46,443 bases of DNA from assembly GCA_017472925.1 (NCBI GenBank), contig JAFUNS010000043.1, forward strand, positions 1 through 46,443, in the 5' to 3' direction. The position numbers were made by a program, and so were the translations under genes. Origin of the DNA: Bacteroides sp. Its GTDB lineage: Bacteria > Bacteroidota > Bacteroidia > Bacteroidales > Bacteroidaceae. Shown here in pieces: positions 40,245 through 46,443 of this stretch. Position 1 is the stretch's first letter, and every line of letters starts with the position of its first letter. The notes beneath the pieces were generated by a model. It did not search any database. It saw only the letters and a list, made by a program, of their open reading frames with translations, and was not told the DNA's origin.

Positions 40245-43200
40245 ATGAAATTATTCTCTAAAGCAGCTGCCATGCTCATGTTATTGGCGGCAACCTCGTG
40301 CACTACTACAGTGAAAGAAGACACCTCGGTCAAATGGAATACACCGGGTGCCGGTAATCCTCTCCTCCCCGGCTATTTTGCCGACCCCACCATCAAGAAG
40401 TTTGGCGATACCTATTACATCTACGCCACCACCGATGGTACCGGTAACGGTTATGGCCCTGCCCAGGTATGGATGTCGAAAGACTTTGTCAACTGGAAGA
40501 ATGTAACCATGAATTGGCCCACTACCGAAGTGGTTTGGGCACCCGATGTGGTTCAGCAACCCGATGGCACTTACCGTTATTATTATTGTACTCCTTGTGT
40601 GATTTATGTAGGCGAAAGCGATTCCCCCATCGGCCCATGGAAGAACCGTCTGGGTGCTCCCGATGCCATTCTCGTGGAAGACCGCTTTGTACACAATGCC
40701 ATCACCCTCGACCCTCAGCTTTTCCGTGATGACGATGGCTCGGAATACCTCTATTTCGGTACTTGGGGTATTTACGAAGGCTTTGGTTGCGGTGTAGCCA
40801 AGTTGGCCGAAGATGGCAAGAGCTTTACCGACAAGAAGCTCATTCTGAACACCGAAATCAAGGACTTCTTCGAAGCACCTTTTGTGTTCAAGCGCAACGG
40901 AATCTATTACTTCACCTACTCTTCGGGTTCTTGCCACGACCATACCTACCGTGTGCAATATGCTACCAGCACCGAAGGCCCTATGGGACCTTATGAATAC
41001 AAGGGCTGTATCTTGGAATATACCGAAGATATGACCATCCAGGGCACTGGCCACCACTCTATGTTGGTCGATGGCGACAACTATTACATTGTATACCACC
41101 GCCACGGTTTGCCCAAGTCACTCCACGGATTCAACCGTCAGGTATGTATCGACGAAATGAAGTTCGACGAAAACGGAGCCATCCTGAAGATTGACCCTAC
41201 TCACGAAGGTCTGCTCCCTGCCTCATTGGTGCAGAATGCCCAAACCGCCAAGTTCGAGAACTTAGCTTTTGGTGCCAAGGTAACCGCCTCGTCGGTGTAT
41301 AGCGACTGGTTCAAGCCCGAATATGCCGTAGACGACAACAACGCTACCTTGTGGCGTGCCAAGAATTGCCACGGTGCCGAAAGCATTACCATCGATTTGG
41401 GTGAAGCCAAGGAATTCAACCAAATCTGGACACAATTTGAATATACCGTATTCTTCTACCAATACATGATTGAGACTTCGGAAGATGGAAAGACCTGGAA
41501 TATGTATGCCGACAAGCGCGACAATGTATACCAAGGCTCGCCGATGATTGATGAAGGCGATGTAAAGGCCCGCTACATCCGCATCACCATTACCGATACC
41601 CAGAAGAACGGTCACTTCCCCGCCATTTGGAATGTGAAGGTATATAAGGCTACTGAAGGAGCCGACCCGAAGACTCTCCTCCCCGATGGTGCCGTAGACG
41701 AAGAAGCCTTGTTGGCCGGTTATCCATGGATTCACAAGAAGGACATCGAGCCCGAAGAACACGAAAAGACCGCTAAGGTGGGCAATAAGATTGTCGATAT
41801 CAATGCCGACGATTATGCCCAGGGTAAGTCCATCAAGATTAAAGAGATTGAAAACCGCACCGGTGGCGTCTTTACCGGCGATAAGGAAGTGATTGTCGAA
41901 GTGAAGAACGGCAAATACGGCTTCTATTTCAACGGTCAGCAAAACATGAAGAGCGATTTCGGCTTGCCCAAGACCATTACTTACAATGCTCCTCACACTC
42001 TGGTGGCTTGGACATTGAACCCCTCGGTAGGAGGCATTGAAACCGTGGCCGAGTTCTCTACCATCCGTCACGATTTCTCTACCTTGGAATTCCGTCAAGG
42101 CCTTGACCCGAAGGAAGGATTGATTTCACACATCGGTTGGTTTGAAAATGCCGGTGCCGAAAAGGAAATCAAGGAAGGCGAAGGCAAGTGGCAACATTGG
42201 GTGATCACCTTCGACGGATACACCGAACGTGTTTACCTCAATGGCAAGCAGATACTGGAAAGAAACATGTTCCTCACCCTTCGTCCGGCTCAATACATCA
42301 CCTTGGGTGCATCGATGGATGGTGGCAATCCGTTCAGTGGTTACATCCACTCACTCGAATTCTATGACAAGGCCTTCAGTGCAGCCGATGTCAGAGCTGC
42401 TTACGAGGAGAAATCGGATACCGACGACAAGATTTCTTTCGATAGCGAACTGGCCATTAAGACACGCGTTCTCTCTCCTTCGCTTGTTGAGGTAACGGTA
42501 GTTGATGAAAAGGGCGATAAAGTTGAATCGGGCTTGCTTACTTACGAATATGGAGTATTCTCTACTAAACCTGCTCCTCCTTGTGAGTTTAGTGAAGGAA
42601 CCAACAATTCTTCTCTATTACTTTCAACCGATGGTAAGGCTGAACAGACTTTCTTAGTTCGTGTTACAGACGATAACAAAACCTTTGAGAAATTGCTTTC
42701 AGCCGAAATCAATATTCCCGAAGGTATGTTTACCCACTTTGCCGACGATTTCTCGGGCAACACCCACAATTGGGATGGTGTGAACATGCCCAAGAAAGGC
42801 ACTGTTTCAGTTGAAAACGGCATGTTGAAACTTACCTCAGCCGGTACCAACTTCAACTTCAACAAGGCCGAAAACGGTGTACTTCAATACAAGGAAGTGA
42901 AGGGCGACTTTATCGTACAGGGTAAGATTGCCGCATTGGCCGGACAAGAAGAAAAGAAATCGCCCTCTTACAACGAAGGTGGTATCCTGGTATTGGACGA
43001 TTCGGATGCCCAGGCACAGACCATCCTTCAGATTGGTGCTTTCCCCAGCTACAATTGCGGTAACATGCTCACCGTGGTAGCTCCTCGCATGGGTCGTCCT
43101 CAGTTCCCTTCGGCCAACGGTTGGGACTATCATCCATACGTACAGATAGAGCGTATAGGCGATATGTTCTACATCCGCACCAGTGCCGATGGCAAGACTT

Positions 43201-43340
43201 GGGTAGATAAGGCCGGTTCGCCAGTTGAGCTCAAGCATTTGGCCGACAAGACCTTGAAGGTAGGTTGCTATCACACTACCTACTCCGACAACGAAGGTTG
43301 GGCTGCTTTCGACGATTTCAACCTCTGGCAGAAGAAGTGA
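40245..43340 (+). CDS. Large multidomain GH43 glycosidase, lipoprotein
   Basis: 1031 residues. Lipoprotein signal with AATSC and Cys19. Domains in order: GH43 catalytic domain (about 30-330; FADPTIKKFGDTYYIYATTD base Asp, VVWAPDVV, DFFEAPFVF acid Glu); F5/8-type C/CBM32-like galactose-binding sandwich (about 345-475; TASSVYSDWFKPEYAVDDNN); LamG/concanavalin-like domain (about 560-720; WQHWVITFDGYTERVYLNGK); a short Ig-like part (about 725-820); and a C-terminal beta-sandwich of DUF1349 or GH43_C type (about 825-1031; NEGGILVLDDSDAQAQTILQ). Likely releases arabinose, xylose or galactose from plant polysaccharide. Followed by the terminator at 43382. Confidence 0.88.
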   Translation: MKLFSKAAAMLMLLAATSCTTTVKEDTSVKWNTPGAGNPLLPGYFADPTIKKFGDTYYIYATTDGTGNGYGPAQVWMSKDFVNWKNVTMNWPTTEVVWAPDVVQQPDGTYRYYYCTPCVIYVGESDSPIGPWKNRLGAPDAILVEDRFVHNAITLDPQLFRDDDGSEYLYFGTWGIYEGFGCGVAKLAEDGKSFTDKKLILNTEIKDFFEAPFVFKRNGIYYFTYSSGSCHDHTYRVQYATSTEGPMGPYEYKGCILEYTEDMTIQGTGHHSMLVDGDNYYIVYHRHGLPKSLHGFNRQVCIDEMKFDENGAILKIDPTHEGLLPASLVQNAQTAKFENLAFGAKVTASSVYSDWFKPEYAVDDNNATLWRAKNCHGAESITIDLGEAKEFNQIWTQFEYTVFFYQYMIETSEDGKTWNMYADKRDNVYQGSPMIDEGDVKARYIRITITDTQKNGHFPAIWNVKVYKATEGADPKTLLPDGAVDEEALLAGYPWIHKKDIEPEEHEKTAKVGNKIVDINADDYAQGKSIKIKEIENRTGGVFTGDKEVIVEVKNGKYGFYFNGQQNMKSDFGLPKTITYNAPHTLVAWTLNPSVGGIETVAEFSTIRHDFSTLEFRQGLDPKEGLISHIGWFENAGAEKEIKEGEGKWQHWVITFDGYTERVYLNGKQILERNMFLTLRPAQYITLGASMDGGNPFSGYIHSLEFYDKAFSAADVRAAYEEKSDTDDKISFDSELAIKTRVLSPSLVEVTVVDEKGDKVESGLLTYEYGVFSTKPAPPCEFSEGTNNSSLLLSTDGKAEQTFLVRVTDDNKTFEKLLSAEINIPEGMFTHFADDFSGNTHNWDGVNMPKKGTVSVENGMLKLTSAGTNFNFNKAENGVLQYKEVKGDFIVQGKIAALAGQEEKKSPSYNEGGILVLDDSDAQAQTILQIGAFPSYNCGNMLTVVAPRMGRPQFPSANGWDYHPYVQIERIGDMFYIRTSADGKTWVDKAGSPVELKHLADKTLKVGCYHTTYSDNEGWAAFDDFNLWQKK

Positions 43341-43381
43341 TTCCATTTCCCTACTATAAGTGGGAGTGTACTTGAAATAAT

Positions 43382-43416
43382 AAGTGGATGTGTTGGTTAG
43401 CACATCCACTTTTTTT
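43382..43416 (+). terminator. Terminator of the large GH43 gene
   Basis: Perfect 11-base arms AAGTGGATGTG (43382-43392) and CACATCCACTT (43401-43411) followed by seven T. Confidence 0.9.
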
Positions 43417-43446
43417 ACATGAAGACTTAACTTTTCTTTTCTTTGT

Positions 43447-43554
43447 CTACAACCCCATGCACGATGTCACCCCGAAGGTGGTTGCGATGGCGGTGAGAAT
43501 GGTGATTACTACGTGGAGAATCTTGCCCCACATGCTTTTGTTTTTGTTTCCCAT
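43447..43554 (-). CDS. Smalltalk-type small protein
   Basis: 35 residues on the minus strand from ATG 43554 to TAG 43447-43449: MGNKNKSMWGKILHVVITIL, then TAIATTFGVTSCMGL. This matches the smalltalk protein family of Bacteroides: a W-x-K-I-L start, one hydrophobic helix, T-A-I-A-T-T and a C-terminal SCMG. Function unknown; probably a membrane-associated microprotein. Too short for many gene callers. Its 5' side abuts a REP-like element. Confidence 0.8.
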   Translation of the reverse strand: MGNKNKSMWGKILHVVITILTAIATTFGVTSCMGL

Positions 43555-43593
43555 AATTGTTTAAGTTTTTAGTTTAGTTTTAGTTGATGTTTC

Positions 43594-43737
43594 TTTTGTC
43601 ATCCTGACGACTCCATCCTCCTTGTCATCCTGAGCGAAGCGAAGGATCTGAAGACATAAACGTGGGTATACACAGATCCATTCGTCACTCCGTTCCTCAG
43701 GATGACATGGATGGAGGATTTCCTCAAGATGACAAAA
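43594..43737. repeat. REP-like nested palindrome, copy 3 (long form)
   Basis: Outer arms TTTTGTCATC (43594-43603)/GATGACAAAA (43728-43737), then CCATCC/GGATGG, then TGTCATCCTGAG/CTCAGGATGACA, then GGATCTG/CAGATCC around a loop with ACATAAACGTGGG. The nested arms suggest one element inserted into another or tandem growth of the stem. Confidence 0.8.
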
Positions 43738-43810
43738 TAGGGGGACACCCACAGGATAACAAGAATGTGGTATGGGATGAATATTGGGATTGGTCACCTA
43801 AAGCGTATGG

Positions 43811-43851
43811 GGAATAAAAAGAAAGGGTATGCCAAAACATGACATACCCTT
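43811..43851 (-). terminator. Terminator of the GH3 gene
   Basis: AAGGGTATG (43823-43831) pairs with CATACCCTT (43843-43851); on the minus strand it is followed by TCTTTTTATT. Lies about 20 bases beyond the GH3 stop. Confidence 0.8.
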
Positions 43852-43869
43852 CTCTCTCTCTAACTTATA

Positions 43870-46443
43870 TTATTGTAACGCAATGGTCTTGACTTTCAAA
43901 TCTTGTGAATTACCACCCACCATAATGTCGAAGTTACCCGCTACACCGCATACGGTGTTGGTTTCGGGGTTCCACCATTCCAATTGCTTGGGGGTGAGTT
44001 CCAGTTCCACCTGAACGGTTTCGCCTGCCGGGATGTGTACACGCTTGAAAGCGCGGAGGGTCTTGATAGGACCTTCGGCATCGCCTTGCTTCTTGAGGTA
44101 GAGCTGAACCACTTCGTCGCCACACATCTTGCCGCTATTGGTTACAGGAACCACTACCTTAACTGCTTCGCCTACCTTGGCCGATGCTGGTATCTGGATG
44201 TCGCCGTAAGTAAATGTGGTGTAGCTCAAACCATAACCGAACGGATAGAGCGGTTGGCCCTGGAAGTAACGGTAGGTGCGTCCTGCCATGTTATAGTCTT
44301 CGAAATCGGGCAACTGGTCAACATTCTTGTAGAAAGTAACAGGGAGCTTGCCCGAGGGGTTATAGGCACCGAACAAGACATCGGCCACGGCCTTACCACC
44401 GGCTTGACCGGGATACCATGCCTGAACGATGGCTTGACAAGACTTGGTTTCGGGTACCAAACCGATAGGTGAACCCGAGCAGTTGATGAATACCACCTTC
44501 TTACCGGCAGCTGCCAGTGCCTGAAGCAATTCGCGCTGAACGGTCGGGAGTTCGATATCGGTACGGTCGCCACCACGGAAGCCCGGCAACTTCACGCCCA
44601 TTTCTTCGCCTTCCAAGCGAGGAGAAATACCTCCGGCAAAGACAATGACATCGGCATCTTTCACCTGAGCCACTACCTTCGGGATGTCTACGGTTTCCTT
44701 GAAGCCCATATCGAAATTGAGCTGGGCAGCACCCGCGTTGTACTTGAACTGGAGTTCGATGTTATACGACTTGCCTGCTTCGGCCTTCATGGTGTAGTTG
44801 GTGGTGCGTCCGCCGTGGTTGTTCTTGAATCCCTTCACCTTTTCGCCATCAATCAGGAGGTCGCCGGCACCGCAAGTATACATTTCGAATACTACATCGC
44901 CCGATTCTTTCGGAGTATAGACACTCTTATAGGTGGCCGAGAAGTCGGTGAGGTTCACACCCGGAGCAAACACGGTAGCACCCATGGTGCAAAGGCTGAA
45001 CGGACTTTCCATCTGCATGGTGGCCACGGGTTCGCCTTCGAAGTTGGTATTGTTCCAATAAGTAGCGGTAAAGCCTTGTCCGCTTTTCGATTTACATTGG
45101 TTATACACGCTACGTGTAAGGGTTCTTTCCACCCAACTGCAACCGGGGATGTATACCACCTTATCGTCCTTGCCGGCAGCTTGCTGGATGCCTTGGAGGA
45201 TGGTTGTGGTGTGGGCAGGAGTACCGTTGTAGTTACCCCATTGCATCACCGAGTCGTTGGCATTGGGACCCATTACGGCGATGGTCTTGCCACCCTTTTG
45301 CAACGGAAGGATTTGGTTCTTGTTCTGTAACAAGGTGATGGACTTGCGGGCGATGTCGAGGGCCAATGAATCGTGCTTGGCCGAGGCTACTACCGAGTAA
45401 GGAATCTTGCTCCACGATACGTCTTCAAGATTGTCCATTTCACCCAATTCGAAGCGGGCTTTCAACAGACGCTTTACGGATACGTCGATGTCTTCTTCCT
45501 TAATCAAACCTTGCTTGACACCTTCCATCAAGGCCTTGTAGCTGGAGCCACATTCCAAGTCGGTACCGCTCAATACAGCAGCAGCCGAGGCGCTGGCGGC
45601 ATCGGGGTGAGTCTTGTGTCCGCCCTTTTCCTTATAGAAGTCGTTGATGGCACCACAATCCGATACCACAATGCCTTCGTATCCCCATTCTTCGCGGAGG
45701 ATGTGCATCAGCAACTGGTCGCTACCGCAACAAGGATCGCCTTCAAAGCGGTTGTAGGCACACATCACTTCCTTTACCTTTCCTTCCTTGACCAGGACTT
45801 CGAAAGCAGGGAGGTATGTTTCGTACAAATCGCGCGGACTGATGTTTTCGGCATTGAATTCGTGGCGGTTCCATTCAGGACCCGAGTGTACGGCAAAGTG
45901 CTTGGCACATGCGTGGAGCTTGTCGTACTTTTCGCCGGCATCCGAGCATTGCAATCCGTTTACCACGCTCAAACCGAGGACAGATGAGAGGTAAGGGTCT
46001 TCGCCATAGGTTTCGATACCTCTACCCCAACGTGGGTCGCGGAAGATGTTTACATTAGGAGTCCACATGGTAAGGCCTTCGTAACGGTCTACTTCGCCTT
46101 CCTGTACGGCCTTGGTATTCTTGGCACGGGCTTCGTCCGAAGCAGCGATGAACACTTCTTCCAACGCCTTTTCGTCGAAGGCAGCTGCCATACCGATAGG
46201 TTCGGGGAATACGGTAGCCAATCCGCTACGGGCAATGCCGTGCAAGGCTTCGTTCCACCAGTTGTATGTCTTGATGCCCAGTCGGTCGATAGCGGCTGAG
46301 CGGTCCATCATCAATGTAATTTTTTCTTCAAGTGTGAGCTGTTTTACCAAATCTTCGGCACGCTCTTCCGGGCTTAGGCTGTTGTCTTTGTAGGCAGGCT
46401 GGTTAGTGCAGGCACTGAGCATGGCTACAGAAGCAAACAAATA
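43870..46443 (-). CDS. GH3-family beta-glycosidase with PA14 domain (5' end outside window)
   Basis: At least 857 residues; the true start lies beyond the window edge, since the first codons read into LFASVAMLSACTNQP, the second half of a lipoprotein signal with LSAC. Domains: GH3 N-terminal barrel (LTLEEKITLMMDRSAAIDRL, WNEALHGIARSG, MWTPNVNIFRDPRWGRGIET, KHFAVHSGPEWNRH; nucleophile Asp in GIVVSDCGAI); GH3 C-terminal domain (AVMGPNANDSVMQWGNYNGT) interrupted by a PA14-like insert (GFTATYWNNTNFEGEPVATM); and a fibronectin-III-like end. Most like beta-xylosidase/arabinofuranosidase GH3 enzymes. Fits with the neighbouring GH43 and GH53 enzymes. Confidence 0.9.
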   Translation of the reverse strand, partial: YLFASVAMLSACTNQPAYKDNSLSPEERAEDLVKQLTLEEKITLMMDRSAAIDRLGIKTYNWWNEALHGIARSGLATVFPEPIGMAAAFDEKALEEVFIAASDEARAKNTKAVQEGEVDRYEGLTMWTPNVNIFRDPRWGRGIETYGEDPYLSSVLGLSVVNGLQCSDAGEKYDKLHACAKHFAVHSGPEWNRHEFNAENISPRDLYETYLPAFEVLVKEGKVKEVMCAYNRFEGDPCCGSDQLLMHILREEWGYEGIVVSDCGAINDFYKEKGGHKTHPDAASASAAAVLSGTDLECGSSYKALMEGVKQGLIKEEDIDVSVKRLLKARFELGEMDNLEDVSWSKIPYSVVASAKHDSLALDIARKSITLLQNKNQILPLQKGGKTIAVMGPNANDSVMQWGNYNGTPAHTTTILQGIQQAAGKDDKVVYIPGCSWVERTLTRSVYNQCKSKSGQGFTATYWNNTNFEGEPVATMQMESPFSLCTMGATVFAPGVNLTDFSATYKSVYTPKESGDVVFEMYTCGAGDLLIDGEKVKGFKNNHGGRTTNYTMKAEAGKSYNIELQFKYNAGAAQLNFDMGFKETVDIPKVVAQVKDADVIVFAGGISPRLEGEEMGVKLPGFRGGDRTDIELPTVQRELLQALAAAGKKVVFINCSGSPIGLVPETKSCQAIVQAWYPGQAGGKAVADVLFGAYNPSGKLPVTFYKNVDQLPDFEDYNMAGRTYRYFQGQPLYPFGYGLSYTTFTYGDIQIPASAKVGEAVKVVVPVTNSGKMCGDEVVQLYLKKQGDAEGPIKTLRAFKRVHIPAGETVQVELELTPKQLEWWNPETNTVCGVAGNFDIMVGGNSQDLKVKTIALQ

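Noticed and set aside
41262-42098. 278-codon open frame on the minus strand inside the large GH43 gene
   Set aside because: Shadow frame caused by codon bias in a GC-richer gene; the plus-strand protein has clear domains.
44815-45987. Plus-strand open frames inside the GH3 gene
   Set aside because: Antisense shadows of a clear GH3 enzyme.

Overview
The window looks like chromosome from a gut Bacteroidales, most like Bacteroides/Phocaeicola. The evidence is TAnnTTTG-type -7 promoter boxes (several with a TTTG -33 box 19-20 bases upstream), a 35-residue smalltalk-type small protein, SusD-less lipoprotein glycosidases of families GH43, GH53 and GH3, and REP-like palindromes of the 'TCATCCTGAGCGAAGCGAAG' type. 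It divides sharply into two halves at a tRNA with a CAT anticodon (minus strand, 19713-19786).

Positions 1 to about 19.7 kb are AT-rich accessory DNA lying against the 3' end of that tRNA, so probably one end of an integrated element whose other end is outside the window. The first 8.6 kb is the mobile-element part: small unknown genes, a plasmid-type primase/replication protein, a SAM-dependent DNA methyltransferase, a DUF2693-like protein, an ASCH-like protein and a small serine recombinase. The primase is broken by one extra base and the methyltransferase by three. All four are an extra C directly before a glycine GGN codon. Between the genes lie arrays of a 9-base repeat (core TGCGAA/TTCGCA), most of them directly after stop codons, and two stretches rich in hairpins that could be structured RNAs.

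From 8.96 to 18.04 kb a tightly packed plus-strand operon holds the most unusual content. In order it encodes a PD-(D/E)xK-like protein, two zinc-ribbon proteins (one with a membrane segment and a DUF3828-like domain, one with a Sel1-like repeat), a 994-residue FtsK/EssC-type ATPase, two WXG100-like helical proteins (motif WND) with a coiled-coil protein between them, and three paralogous WG-repeat proteins with one small unknown protein. I read this as a reduced type VII secretion-like (ATPase plus WXG100) system in a Gram-negative mobile element. Its function (effector export, competition or phage defence) cannot be read from sequence. An AT-rich insert covers the C-terminal part of the second zinc-ribbon gene and the N-terminal half of the ATPase, suggesting a swappable specificity module. 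A terminator closes the operon. Facing it is an Abi_2/HEPN abortive-infection gene with a strong hairpin directly upstream, reminiscent of the abiF RNA motif.

From the tRNA to 46.4 kb the DNA is ordinary chromosome with higher GC. Plus strand: a P-type cation ATPase, a HAD phosphatase and ribF in one tight operon. Then a secreted Ntn hydrolase of the choloylglycine hydrolase family, an EamA transporter, leuS-yitT, a lipoprotein-type peptide deformylase, TfoX-like, a methyltransferase, a PanE-like reductase, desulfoferrodoxin, a HAD phosphatase, a GH43 lipoprotein, ferritin, trkH-trkA potassium uptake, a GH53 galactanase, a large multidomain GH43, a smalltalk protein and a GH3 glycosidase cut by the window edge. 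The three glycosidase loci suggest use of arabinogalactan/arabinoxylan-type plant polysaccharides. Domain names come from motif recognition by eye; no database search was possible.
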